The notes below the pieces were generated by a model. The model searched no databases. It had not been told where the DNA came from and worked only from the letters and a program-made list of their open reading frames with translations. Below, piece after piece: positions 16,647 through 25,333 of a stretch of DNA of 64,000 nucleotides; the stretch's first letter is position 1, and each line of letters starts with the position of its first letter. Source of the stretch: Arthrobacter sp. B0490. GTDB lineage: Bacteria; Actinomycetota; Actinomycetes; Actinomycetales; Micrococcaceae. The position numbers were made by a program, and so were the translations under genes. The stretch covers positions 496,001 to 560,000 of the forward strand of contig NZ_PJIR01000003.1 of assembly GCF_002929355.1 (NCBI RefSeq), given 5' to 3'.

Positions 16647-18056
16647 CTAGAGCTCCGGCGCCCGCTTCCCCCACTCCGTCGCCTGCTCGAACGCATGTGC
16701 CACCTGCAGCAGCTCCACGTCGCTGCCGTGCGGCATCGCGAGCTGCAGTCCCACGGGCAGCCCGCTGTCGCTGAAGCCCGCCGGCACCGAGACGGCCGGC
16801 AGTCCCGTCGCCGAGATCAGGCAGGCCGAGCGCATCCAGTCGAGGTACGTCTCGAACTCCACGCCGTTCACCGACGTCGGGTAGCGCGCGGCGGCGTCGA
16901 ACGGCAGCACCTGCGTGGTCGGACTCGCGAACACGTGGTACTTGCCGAAGTAGCGCCGCACACCCGTATCGAGCCGCGTCCGGGCGAGCGCTGCGTCCAC
17001 CAGGTCCTGCGCCGTCAGCTGCAGACCCTGCTCCACGTTCCAGCGGATCTCGGGCTTGATCGTGTCCCCGTGCTTCTCGACGAGCTCACCGAGGCCCAGC
17101 ACGAAGTCGAACGCGCGCGTCGTCCCGAACACCTGGTCCGCATCGCGCAGGTCCGGAGCCGCTTCCTCGACGATGGCCCCGAGGTCGGTGAAGACCTGTA
17201 GCTGCCCCTCGAGGACCCGCAGCACCTCGCGGTCCACGGGGACCCCGAGCCCGAAGTCGGCGGACCAGCCGATGCGTAGCCCCGTGAGATCCCGGTGCAG
17301 GGAGGCGCCGTACGAGCCCGCCACGGGGTAGGCGTAGGGAAGGGCGGGGTCCGCACCGGCGATCGCGGTCATGCCCAGGGCGATGTCCTCGACGTCGCGG
17401 GCCATCAGGCCGTTGCGGCCCAGCCACGCCCAGGCGTTGCGCGTCGGCAGCGATGGCACCACGCCGATGGAAGGCCGGTACCCGACGACGTTGCAGAACG
17501 ACGCCGGGATGCGGAGGGAGCCACCCATGTCGCTGCCGTCTCCGAGCGGCTGGATGCGGGCCGCGATCGACGCCGCCACTCCCCCGCTGCTGCCGCCCGC
17601 ACTCCGGCTCGTGTCGTACGGATTGACCGTCGTGCCGAACACCTCGTTGAAGGTGTGCGACCCGGCGGCGAATTCCGGCACGTTCGTTTTGCCCGTCGTC
17701 ACGACTCCAGCGCTCTTGAGGCGCCCGATGATGAGGTCGTCGAACGTCGGCACGAAGTCCCTGAACACGGCGGAGCCCTGCGTGGTGCGCAGCCCCTTCG
17801 TGTTGTGCGTGTCCTTGTGCGTCATGGGCAGACCGTGCAGCGGCGGGACGTCCGCGCCGGACATCGTCAGCTCGTCGGCCGCCTCCGCGAGGGCCATGGC
17901 ACCCTCCCGGTCCTCCGTGATGACGGCGTTGATCGGACCGTTGACGGCATCGATGCGATCGAAGTGCGCCTCGAGCGCCTCACGCGCGGAGACCTCACGA
18001 CGGCGGATGGCACCGGTCAGCTCGACGGCGGACAGCTCGTGGAGGGTACTGCTCAC
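16647..18056 (-). CDS. Amidase (amidase-signature family)
   Basis: 469-residue hydrolase that cleaves amides to acid and ammonia or amine. The Ser-cisSer-Lys triad is present: Lys in LPMTHKDTHNT, cis-Ser in SAGGSSGG, nucleophile Ser in GSDMGGSLRIPAS. The C-terminal FSDSGLPVGLQLAMP stretch is also typical. GTG 18056 overlaps the stop of the M20 hydrolase gene by 4 nt (GTGA). Last gene of a five-gene leftward operon that contains two more amide or carbamoyl hydrolases and a membrane-protein pair, so it probably acts late in breakdown of an imported amide-containing compound. Confidence 0.88.
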   Translation of the reverse strand: MSSTLHELSAVELTGAIRRREVSAREALEAHFDRIDAVNGPINAVITEDREGAMALAEAADELTMSGADVPPLHGLPMTHKDTHNTKGLRTTQGSAVFRDFVPTFDDLIIGRLKSAGVVTTGKTNVPEFAAGSHTFNEVFGTTVNPYDTSRSAGGSSGGVAASIAARIQPLGDGSDMGGSLRIPASFCNVVGYRPSIGVVPSLPTRNAWAWLGRNGLMARDVEDIALGMTAIAGADPALPYAYPVAGSYGASLHRDLTGLRIGWSADFGLGVPVDREVLRVLEGQLQVFTDLGAIVEEAAPDLRDADQVFGTTRAFDFVLGLGELVEKHGDTIKPEIRWNVEQGLQLTAQDLVDAALARTRLDTGVRRYFGKYHVFASPTTQVLPFDAAARYPTSVNGVEFETYLDWMRSACLISATGLPAVSVPAGFSDSGLPVGLQLAMPHGSDVELLQVAHAFEQATEWGKRAPEL

Positions 18057-19282
18057 GCGGCCCCCACCTTGGACAGCAGCGCCGTCATCGCCGCCCGCAC
18101 ACCGGTGCTCAGCGTCGGCTCGATCACCGGGGCGAAGAACGGCGAGTGGTTGCCCGGAGGGGTGCCGCCGTCGAGCCGGTCCTGCGAGTGTCCGCCGAAG
18201 AACCAGTAGACGCTGGGGACCCCGATGGCCTCGGCCAGGAGGCCGAAGTCCTCGCTGCCCATCACGGGCGGGGACTCGATGACCGCGTCCTCGCCCAGCA
18301 CGTCGCCGAGCACGGCCATCAGGTCGGTGGTGGACGCGGGGTCGTTGTAGCACTGGGGGAAGCTCGTGATCTCCTCGATCCCGGGCTCGGGCGCGCCGGA
18401 CGCCGCGGCCTCGGCGCTGATGATCCTGCGCAGCGAGCCGAGGACGAGCTCGCGGACCTCGGGGTCGAACGTCCGAACGTTGAGGGTGAACTCCGCCGAC
18501 GCCGGGATGATGTTCTCCTTGAGGCCGCCGTGGAAGGTGCCGATCGTGACGACCGCGGACTTCATGGGGTGCACCTCGCGCGAGACGATCGTCTGGATGC
18601 GGACCACCATGTGGGCGCCGAGGACGATCGGGTCGATGGACTGCTCCGGTTGCGAGCCGTGCGCCTGCTTGCCGTGCACGGTGACCTTCCAGGAGTCGGC
18701 CATCGCCATGGCCGTGCCCTTGGTGATGTTCACCGTCCCGGCGAGCCCGGGCCACACGTGCTGCCCGTAGATGATCTCCGGTTTCGGCGCCTTGTCCCAC
18801 AGGCCGTCCTCGACCATCGCCTCGGCGCCCTCTCCGGTCTCCTCGCCGGGCTGGAAGATGAAGACCACCGTGCCGGCCCACGCGTCGCGGTTCTCGGCCA
18901 GCAGCTGCACCGCGGTCAGGCCGACCGTGATGTGCGTGTCATGACCGCAGCCGTGCATGACCGGGACCTCGGTCCCGTCCGTGAGGGCGCCCGTCGTCGT
19001 GCTCGCGTAGTCGAGGCCCGTGTCCTCCTTCATGGGCAGGCCGTCGGTGTCGGCACGGTAGCCGATCACCGGTCCGTCGCCGTTGCGGAGGATCCCGACG
19101 ACGCCGGTGCCACCGCAGAGGAAGGTCTCGAGCCCGAGGTGGTTCAGCTTGTCGAGGATGAAGGCGGCGGTGTGCGTCTCCTGCATGGAGAGTTCAGGAT
19201 GGGCGTGCAGGTGGCGGTAGAGCTCGTGCATCGCTGTGGTGTGTGTGTCGGAGAGATCGAAGACGGCGGTGTCGATGGTCAT
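18053..19282 (-). CDS. M20-family amidohydrolase (IAA-amino acid / N-acyl amino acid hydrolase type)
   Basis: 409 residues. Metal ligands of the M20D group are visible: HLHAHPELSMQE, GYRADTDGLPM, HGCGHDTH and the Glu pair in QPGEETGEGA; the late HEDF-type ligand is in MGSEDFG. These enzymes free amino acids from N-acyl or other amide conjugates. The dimerisation part (VHGKQAHGSQPE) is normal. It lies 31 nt downstream of the membrane-protein gene and overlaps the amidase gene. Confidence 0.88.
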   Translation of the reverse strand: MTIDTAVFDLSDTHTTAMHELYRHLHAHPELSMQETHTAAFILDKLNHLGLETFLCGGTGVVGILRNGDGPVIGYRADTDGLPMKEDTGLDYASTTTGALTDGTEVPVMHGCGHDTHITVGLTAVQLLAENRDAWAGTVVFIFQPGEETGEGAEAMVEDGLWDKAPKPEIIYGQHVWPGLAGTVNITKGTAMAMADSWKVTVHGKQAHGSQPEQSIDPIVLGAHMVVRIQTIVSREVHPMKSAVVTIGTFHGGLKENIIPASAEFTLNVRTFDPEVRELVLGSLRRIISAEAAASGAPEPGIEEITSFPQCYNDPASTTDLMAVLGDVLGEDAVIESPPVMGSEDFGLLAEAIGVPSVYWFFGGHSQDRLDGGTPPGNHSPFFAPVIEPTLSTGVRAAMTALLSKVGAA

Positions 19283-19313
19283 GGTGTCCTTTCGAACGGT
19301 TCGGTATCGGAGC

Positions 19314-20042
19314 CTAGTTGACGAGGGTGGTGGGAGTCGCCGGAGCCTTGCGCGAGCGCAGGAACCAGGCGAGGACCGCGGTGATCAGGACGACGACGCC
19401 GGTGGCCGGTTTCGCCAGGGCCGGGACGGCCGGTACCAGCACGAACAGCACGAGCGCGGCGACGACGACGGCGATCACCGTGACGCGCGGCTGCTTCATG
19501 GTGACGACGAGCTGCACCAGGACGCCGCCGATGATCGCGGGGAAGATGTAGAGGCGTGCGACGTCGACGATGTCCGTGGGGATGATGCTGACCAGCCAGG
19601 TGCCGAGGATGCCCACGAAAAACAGCATGGAGAGCACGTGGACCATGGCGGCGCCGCAGATGGCCATGAGGGCCGCGAACTCTCCGCGCTTGGTGCCGGC
19701 CTTGGCCCCGATGGCGGCCTGCGCCACGAGCGCCGAGGGAAGGAGCTTGTTCGCGATGTTGCCGATCATGAACGCCTGGTACATCGCGGCAGGGCCGAGC
19801 ACCGGGTAATAGGTGATGGGCTCCACGAACCACAGCACGAAGAAGGCGGCCGCGACGGCGAGATAGGCGGTCCAGATCATGCTCGCGGTGATGCCCAGGT
19901 CGGTGAAGAGGACGAGGTAGAGCGGTGCGGCCAGGGAGAGGAAGAGCGCCACACCCATGGTGAGCTGGCCCCAGCGGGACGTGGTGCGGTCGAACTCGGC
20001 GAGTGAGGCGTCCCGAGTGATGGCAGTATCTGCAGACGACAT
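19314..20042 (-). CDS. Polytopic membrane protein paired with the DUF5058-like protein
   Basis: 242 residues with six to seven hydrophobic helices and a conserved-looking central loop (GPAAMYQAFMIGNIANKLLP) that looks like a substrate or pore loop. I do not recognise a named transporter family with confidence; similar proteins travel with DUF5058 proteins and M20 hydrolases, which suggests the two make a two-component carrier for the compound that the operon hydrolyses. ATG 20042 follows AAGGATC. The next gene upstream ends 27 nt away. Confidence 0.65.
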   Translation of the reverse strand: MSSADTAITRDASLAEFDRTTSRWGQLTMGVALFLSLAAPLYLVLFTDLGITASMIWTAYLAVAAAFFVLWFVEPITYYPVLGPAAMYQAFMIGNIANKLLPSALVAQAAIGAKAGTKRGEFAALMAICGAAMVHVLSMLFFVGILGTWLVSIIPTDIVDVARLYIFPAIIGGVLVQLVVTMKQPRVTVIAVVVAALVLFVLVPAVPALAKPATGVVVLITAVLAWFLRSRKAPATPTTLVN

Positions 20043-20069
20043 GGTGGATCCTTTCGGGTGAGGTACTGC

Positions 20070-20825
20070 CTAGGCGGCGGGGGCCAAGCCGGAGGTGTGG
20101 GCGATGTACGCGGCGATCAGTCCGACGATGATGGAGATGCCGAGGCCCCACTCCCTCAGCCAGGTCGCCCTGGTCCTGCTCGCCAGGGTGATGCAGATCG
20201 CCATCGTGATGGCGGAGACGATCACGGACAGGATGTGGACGGGGGTCTTGCCGAGCTCGGCGAGACCGAGGCTGGCGAAGGCGCCGATGAGGGCGGCCGC
20301 CGGCACGATCGCCATCAGGGCAGGGTTCACGCGGCGTAGTTTCGTGTCTCCGCGCCGCAGGATCGGGGTCAGGATCAGCGTGGCGAGCATCCAGCCCGCG
20401 CCCGACATGCTCATGGCCATGAAGGCCACCACGAACACCGCCTGCGTGTAGTCCGGCCCACCCAGCGTCGCGCCCATGGTTCCTGCGGCGAGGCTGGCGG
20501 AGGCCGATTCCGTGGCCGCGGATCCGACGAGGCCGATGCGCACGAGCACGGCGGGTGTCCCGAAGAGGGTGAGGAGGGCGATGCTCACCAGCACCACGGC
20601 CAGGGACGGGCCGATGGCCGCGATGGCTCCTGCCCGGAAGGAGGTCTTGAGCTCCTCCTCGGAGATCTCGGCGGCGGGGCCGGCCTTCCTGGCGGCCTTC
20701 ATGTAGACGAGTGACTGGACGATGATGGCCGCGAAGACGCCGAGTGCCAGGACCCAGAGGACGGGCATGTTGGCGATTGCAAGGATGTCCGTGGACAGTC
20801 CTTCGGGGGTCAGTGCTGTTTCCAT
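20070..20825 (-). CDS. DUF5058-like polytopic membrane protein
   Basis: 251 residues, about seven membrane helices. Gly/Ala/Ser-rich segments (SAATESASASLAAGTMGATLGG, cited as about residues 105-130) and the loop GPDYTQAVF are typical of the DUF5058 family, a predicted transporter group without a known substrate. A charged cytoplasmic loop (AEISEEELKTSFRAG) follows the first helix. It is placed between the carbamoyl hydrolase gene and the second membrane gene, in one operon. Confidence 0.65.
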   Translation of the reverse strand: METALTPEGLSTDILAIANMPVLWVLALGVFAAIIVQSLVYMKAARKAGPAAEISEEELKTSFRAGAIAAIGPSLAVVLVSIALLTLFGTPAVLVRIGLVGSAATESASASLAAGTMGATLGGPDYTQAVFVVAFMAMSMSGAGWMLATLILTPILRRGDTKLRRVNPALMAIVPAAALIGAFASLGLAELGKTPVHILSVIVSAITMAICITLASRTRATWLREWGLGISIIVGLIAAYIAHTSGLAPAA

Positions 20826-20853
20826 GGGAGCTCCAGGGGCAGGGTGGATGGGG

Positions 20854-22116
20854 TCAGGAGGGGCGGCTGTCGAGGGCGTCGAGCCGGCGGAGGGTCCCCA
20901 CGAGCGCGTCCACGCCGGTGGCGATGTCCGCGGTGCTGCTCCATTCCTCGGGGCAGTGGCTCTTGCCGCCCTTCGAGGGGATGAAGATCATGCCCATGGG
21001 GGCGAGGTCGGCCATGTGCACGGCGTCGTGGGTGGCGCCGCTCGGGATCGGCATCCAGGGCAGGCCGAGGGCGTCGACGGCGGCTCCGGCCACGTCCTGG
21101 ACACCGGGAGCGGCCTGGACCACCGCGTTGTCGGTGGACCACTCGAAGCCGACGTCGACACCGAGTGCCGCCGCCTTCGCCGCGATCTCGGCCGTCAGGC
21201 GACCCTTCACCCCGGACAGCCAGGCCGGGTCGACGCTGCGCACCTCGCTGTACATCCGGACGAGGGAGGGGACGACGTTCGGTGAGCGCGATTCCGATTC
21301 GACGCGGGTGGACGTGGCCACGCCGTGGGTCGGCGCACCGCAGCCCTCGGACCGCACCGCGAGGACGGCTTCGGCGGCCGCGACCATGGCATCGCGCCGG
21401 TCGTCCATCGACGTCGTGCCCGCGTGGTCGGCGGCTCCCGCGAAGGTGGCGACGAACCGCTCGATCCCGGTGATCGCGGTGACCACGCCGAGCGGCAGCC
21501 CCCGCTTCTCGAGGGTGGGGCCCTGCTCGATGTGCAGTTCGACGAACGCGTGCAGCGGCCGCTTCGCCCAGGGGACGTCAAGCAGCCGGGAAGGCTCGAG
21601 CCCGTAGTCGGCGTAAGCCTGCCCGAGGGTGACACCGCGGTAGTCGCGACGGTCGAGGTCCGCCGATGTCAGTTCCTGCGCGGCGGACCGGCTACCGAGA
21701 CAGCTGAGCCCGAAGACGTTCGACTCCTCGCCGAGGAAGTCGACGACGACGAGGTCCCGCCGGAGCCGCGTGCCCGATTCCTGCAGCAGTCGGGCGGCCT
21801 CGATGGAGCCGAGGACCCCGACGATGCCGTCGAAGCGGCCACCGCCGTCGACCGTATCGGTGTGGGAGCCCGTGACGAGGGCGGGAGCCGACTGCTCCGT
21901 CCCGGGGAGCCGCCCGACGATGTTGCCGGCGGCGTCGACGTGGACCTCGAGCCCGGCGTCGCGCATGCGGGCCGCCGTCCAGTCGCGCGAGGCGCGGTAC
22001 GGCTCGCTGAACACCTCACGGGTCCAGCCGGGGCGATCGCCGTCGTGGAAGGCGGACAGCTCGGTCACCCCGGTATCGAGGCGGTCGAGGGTCTCGCGGG
22101 AGGGTGCCTGGGACAT
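20854..22116 (-). CDS. Zn-dependent N-carbamoyl-L-amino acid hydrolase / allantoate amidohydrolase family enzyme
   Basis: 420 residues, M20 family, hydantoinase/carbamoylase group. Metal ligands: GSHTDTVDGGGRFDG, FLGEESNVFG, VELHIEQGP, and the late SGATHDAVHMA. The dimer domain has AGAADHAGTTSMDDR, which includes the bridging His of this group. It removes a carbamoyl or ureido nitrogen, as in hydantoin or purine breakdown. Start ATG 22116 has a GGAAG-type site upstream and a LacI-type operator 16-29 nt ahead of it. First gene of the operon. Confidence 0.88.
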   Translation of the reverse strand: MSQAPSRETLDRLDTGVTELSAFHDGDRPGWTREVFSEPYRASRDWTAARMRDAGLEVHVDAAGNIVGRLPGTEQSAPALVTGSHTDTVDGGGRFDGIVGVLGSIEAARLLQESGTRLRRDLVVVDFLGEESNVFGLSCLGSRSAAQELTSADLDRRDYRGVTLGQAYADYGLEPSRLLDVPWAKRPLHAFVELHIEQGPTLEKRGLPLGVVTAITGIERFVATFAGAADHAGTTSMDDRRDAMVAAAEAVLAVRSEGCGAPTHGVATSTRVESESRSPNVVPSLVRMYSEVRSVDPAWLSGVKGRLTAEIAAKAAALGVDVGFEWSTDNAVVQAAPGVQDVAGAAVDALGLPWMPIPSGATHDAVHMADLAPMGMIFIPSKGGKSHCPEEWSSTADIATGVDALVGTLRRLDALDSRPS

Positions 22117-22131
22117 GGAAGTAGTCCTTCC

Positions 22132-22145
22132 TGCAATCGTTTGCG
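22132..22145. promoter_or_regulatory. LacI-family operator O1
   Basis: TGCAATCGTTTGCG is near-symmetric around a central CG and fits the general LacI/GalR operator form TGCAAnCGnTTGCA at all but the last position. It lies just upstream of the carbamoyl hydrolase start, within the divergent spacer that faces the LacI-family gene. Confidence 0.65.
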
Positions 22146-22255
22146 CCTATGGGCCGGAAGGAGGCTGCGCTGCAGAGTATGGTGTACATCACACTACGGC
22201 CGCCTGGTTTCGTCAATGTTTCCGCCGGGTGAAACCTCCGTGAGAAGTCGTCGGC

Positions 22256-22269
22256 CGCAAACCTTTGCG
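22256..22269. promoter_or_regulatory. LacI-family operator O2
   Basis: CGCAAACCTTTGCG is symmetric in its two six-base arms (CGCAAA / TTTGCG) and differs from O1 mainly in the centre (CC in place of CG). It lies 55 nt before the repressor start, so it could serve autoregulation, or looping with O1 about 124 nt away. Confidence 0.55.
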
Positions 22270-22323
22270 CAATGTGCCGCGAGGGAGCGCATTTCGCGCG
22301 TTGGCAACCCTAGACTCGAGGCG

Positions 22324-23358
22324 ATGAAGGAGAATCCCAGCGCCCCACCGGTACGCCCACGTCCGGTCACCCTCGCGACCGTCGCGCGTCACGCGCAGGT
22401 GCACGTCTCGACGGTGTCGCGCGCGCTGAGTGCCGATCCTGCCGGCATCGGCGCCGACACGGTGCTGCGGGTGCGCGAGCTGGCGGCGGTCCTCGGATAC
22501 CGGCGCGATGAGGGCGCGGCGGGGCTGCGGACGGGCAGCTCCCGCCTGATCGGCGTCCTCGTCCCCCGCCTCACGGACCTCGTGCTCGCCTCGATCTACG
22601 AGAGCATCGACGCGGCGGCGAGCGCGGCCGGGTACGGCACCGTCGTCGCGAACACCCTGGATGATCGGGAGCACCGCCGCGTGCGCCTCGACGCGATGCT
22701 CTCGCGCAGGATCGACGGCGTCATCATCGGCGATTCGCACATCGGCGACACGGTCGCCCATGAGCTGCGCCGTTCGGGGATCCCCTACGTGCTCGTCATG
22801 CGCAAGCTCGAGGGACACCTGTCGGTCACCACCGATGACTACCGCGGAGGGCAGCTCGCGGCCGAGCACCTCCTGGAGCTGGGCCACCGCCGCGTCGGCG
22901 TCATCGCCGGGGACCAGCTGGCCAGCACCGGACGCGAGCGCACGCTCGGCTTCCGCAGGGCCTTCGAATCCGCCGGCTACCCGCTCCCGGATCCCTATGT
23001 CGTGGAGTCCGCGTTCAGTACGCCGTCCGGGCTGGTGGCAGCCGGCGAGCTGATGCGGCTGCCACAACCGCCCACGGCCATCTTCGCCGTGCACGATCTC
23101 CTGGCCCTCGGTGCCATGGGTGCCATCCGCGATGCCGGGAAGCGGGTCGGGGACGACGTCGCGCTCATCGGCTACAACGACCTCGACCTCGCCGCGACCC
23201 TTCCGGTCCCCCTGACCTCGGTCCGCTCCGACCTGCAGCGCATGGGCACCCTGAGCGTCGAGGCCCTGCTGACGGGGATCAAGGGTGAGCCCGCAGCGAG
23301 CGTCCTGCTCCCGCCGGAGCTGATCGTGCGCGCCACGACCCCTCCCCTCCGGGCATAG
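22324..23358 (+). CDS. LacI-family transcriptional repressor
   Basis: 344 residues. The N-terminal HTH and hinge are clear (TLATVARHAQVHVSTVSRAL), followed by a periplasmic-binding-protein-like ligand domain (IGVLVPRLTDLV, GVIIGDSH, LGHRRVGVIAGD, FAVHDLLALGAM, IGYNDLDLA). ATG 22324 is the natural start. It is divergent from the amidohydrolase operon and two operator-like palindromes lie between them, so it most likely represses that operon until its substrate appears. Confidence 0.92.
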   Translation: MKENPSAPPVRPRPVTLATVARHAQVHVSTVSRALSADPAGIGADTVLRVRELAAVLGYRRDEGAAGLRTGSSRLIGVLVPRLTDLVLASIYESIDAAASAAGYGTVVANTLDDREHRRVRLDAMLSRRIDGVIIGDSHIGDTVAHELRRSGIPYVLVMRKLEGHLSVTTDDYRGGQLAAEHLLELGHRRVGVIAGDQLASTGRERTLGFRRAFESAGYPLPDPYVVESAFSTPSGLVAAGELMRLPQPPTAIFAVHDLLALGAMGAIRDAGKRVGDDVALIGYNDLDLAATLPVPLTSVRSDLQRMGTLSVEALLTGIKGEPAASVLLPPELIVRATTPPLRA

Positions 23359-23465
23359 GCGCGTCTTCGCGGGCTGTTCACCCGTGGGCTCCGTGGAGGC
23401 CACCGGCCCGTGGCTCCCCCTCGACAGCGTGGAGGTGAGAGCACCACCGCCCGACGAGGAGCCCC

Positions 23466-24593
23466 ATGAAAGCGATCGTCCGCGCCATCACTCTTCTCCT
23501 GTCCGCAGTGCTCGTCACCGGTGCCGCGAAGCCCGCCGTCGAGGACTTCCCCGCCACGATCGACGGCGGCGCCTGGCCCGCCGGGCACGTCCAGGGCATC
23601 GCCGTCGACACCGGGAACGAGGTGGTCTACTACTCCTTCACCTCGATGCTCGTGAAGACCGACCTCGACGGCACCGTGCTTGGCACCGTCACCGGCTTCA
23701 CCGGGCACCTCGGGGACCTCGACTTCAACGAGAAGGACGGTCGCGTCTACGGGTCGCTGGAGTACAAGGAGGCCGAGTCCTTCTACATCGCCATCTTCGA
23801 CGTGGACCGGATCACGGGAGTGGACATGGACGCCGAGACGGACGGCATCGTCACTGCCGTCTACCTCGACGAGGTGGTGCGGGACTTCACCGCGGACATG
23901 GACGGCGACGGGGTGTTCGACGGCAACGTCGCCGACACCCCCGACCACCGGTACGGCAGCAGCGGGATCGACGGCGTCTCCTTCGGCCCTGCGTTCGGAC
24001 GCAAGAACGGCAAGCAGCTCCTCACGGTCGCGTACGGCGTCTACTCCAACACGGAGCGCACCGACAACGACCATCAGGTGCTCCTGCAGTACGACGTCAC
24101 GCGCTGGAAGAAGTACGAGCAGCCCCTGACGCAGACCGCCCCGCACACGAGCGGCCCTGCGACCACCGACGGCAAGTACTTCGTCCGTACGGGCAACACC
24201 ACGTACGGCGTGCAGAACCTGAACTACGACGCCTTCACCCACACCTGGCTCCTCGGCGTCTACAAGGGCGTGAAGGAGCACTTCCCCAACTTCTCGCTCT
24301 TCGCCATCGATGGCTCTTCCCGCCCCACGCGCGGCGTCCTCGCGGGACAGCCCACCCGTGAGGAAGGCCTGCTGCTGCCACTCCTTGAGCAGGGGCTGCG
24401 CCACGAGCCGACGGGCATCCGCGGTTGGAACTTCACCGCCGACGTCGGCATGGAGTCCCTCGGCAACGGCTACTTCTACATCGCCACGCAGGGTCGCGTC
24501 GTCGAGGACGGGGTCACCAAGCAGACCGCCGTGCTCGACCTGTTCCGCTGGACCGGAGCCGCGTCGTCGCCGTTCGAGCTCGTAAGCCGGTAG
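23466..24593 (+). CDS. Secreted protein of unknown function, propeller-like
   Basis: 375 residues from ATG 23466 (GAGGAG upstream). A signal peptide spans about 1-20 (KAIVRAITLLLSAVLVTGAA). The mature part opens with HVQGIAVDTGNEVVYYSF and continues with GHLGDLDFNEKDGRVYG and later FTADVGMESLGNGYFYIA, which look like propeller strands. A DMDGDGVFDGNVAD segment resembles an EF-hand or dockerin-type calcium loop. No catalytic motif recognised. It is followed by a strong hairpin. Confidence 0.65.
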   Translation: MKAIVRAITLLLSAVLVTGAAKPAVEDFPATIDGGAWPAGHVQGIAVDTGNEVVYYSFTSMLVKTDLDGTVLGTVTGFTGHLGDLDFNEKDGRVYGSLEYKEAESFYIAIFDVDRITGVDMDAETDGIVTAVYLDEVVRDFTADMDGDGVFDGNVADTPDHRYGSSGIDGVSFGPAFGRKNGKQLLTVAYGVYSNTERTDNDHQVLLQYDVTRWKKYEQPLTQTAPHTSGPATTDGKYFVRTGNTTYGVQNLNYDAFTHTWLLGVYKGVKEHFPNFSLFAIDGSSRPTRGVLAGQPTREEGLLLPLLEQGLRHEPTGIRGWNFTADVGMESLGNGYFYIATQGRVVEDGVTKQTAVLDLFRWTGAASSPFELVSR

Positions 24594-24609
24594 ACCGGCA
24601 AGACAGGAA

Positions 24610-24633
24610 AGGCCGGCCCCGAGGGGCCGGCCT
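24610..24633. terminator. Bidirectional hairpin terminator
   Basis: An 11-bp perfect GC stem (24610-24620 with 24623-24633) and a 2-nt loop lie between the convergent genes ending at 24593 and 24664. It is followed on the + strand by a T-rich but broken tail. Confidence 0.7.
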
Positions 24634-24663
24634 GTTCGTTGTCCTCCTGGTCGAGCGGGTTGA

Positions 24664-25287
24664 TCAGCTGATCGCCGCGCGCAGTTCCTTCGCGGCCTTC
24701 GCGGGATCATCGGCGCTGTAGATGCCACCGCCGACGACGGCGACGTCGGCACCCGAGGCCTGGACGTCCTTGAGGGTGGCGAGCTTCACGCCGCCCGCGA
24801 CCGAGAAGGCGACACCCGACTCCCTGCCGGCTGTGAGCAGGGTGTTGAGGTCGTAGCCCTCCTGCGCCTGCTCGTCGAGGCCGGCGTGGAACTCGACGAA
24901 CTCGGCGCCCAGGGCGGTGACTTCCTTGGCACGGGCTGCCTTGTCGTCGACGCCGATGAGGTCGACGACGACGCCCTTGCCGTGGGCCTTGCCGGCCTTG
25001 ATGGCTCCGGAGATGGTGGAATCGTCGGCGACGCCGAGGACCGTCACGAGATCGGCGCCGGACTTGAAGGCGACGTCGGCTTCGAGCTCGCCGGCGTCCA
25101 TCGTCTTGAGGTCCGCGAAGACGATCTTGTCCGGGTGGGCCTCCTTGATGGCGGTCACGGCGGAGAGGCCCGCGTTCTTGACCAGCGGGGTGCCGAGTTC
25201 GATGATGTCGACGTACTGGGCGACCTTCCCGGAGAGCTCGAGGGCGTCGTCGACGGTCAGTACGTCCATGGCGAGTTGCAGTTTCAT
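24664..25287 (-). CDS. hxlA: 3-hexulose-6-phosphate synthase
   Basis: 207-residue TIM-barrel enzyme that condenses formaldehyde with ribulose 5-phosphate (ribulose monophosphate pathway). Motifs: LQLAMDVL at the start, DIIELGTPL, VFADLKTMDAGE (the D-x-K-x-x-D core of the OMP decarboxylase superfamily), EFHAGLDEQA, and the phosphate-binding SVAGGVKL and VVGGGIY loops. ATG 25287 is preceded by AAAGGACACCCC. It lies 46 nt downstream of hxlB, so the two form an operon that detoxifies or assimilates formaldehyde. Confidence 0.92.
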   Translation of the reverse strand: MKLQLAMDVLTVDDALELSGKVAQYVDIIELGTPLVKNAGLSAVTAIKEAHPDKIVFADLKTMDAGELEADVAFKSGADLVTVLGVADDSTISGAIKAGKAHGKGVVVDLIGVDDKAARAKEVTALGAEFVEFHAGLDEQAQEGYDLNTLLTAGRESGVAFSVAGGVKLATLKDVQASGADVAVVGGGIYSADDPAKAAKELRAAIS

Positions 25288-25333
25288 GGGGTGTCCTTTG
25301 CTAGCTGGGATCGGTCGATGGGTGCGGCGCGCG

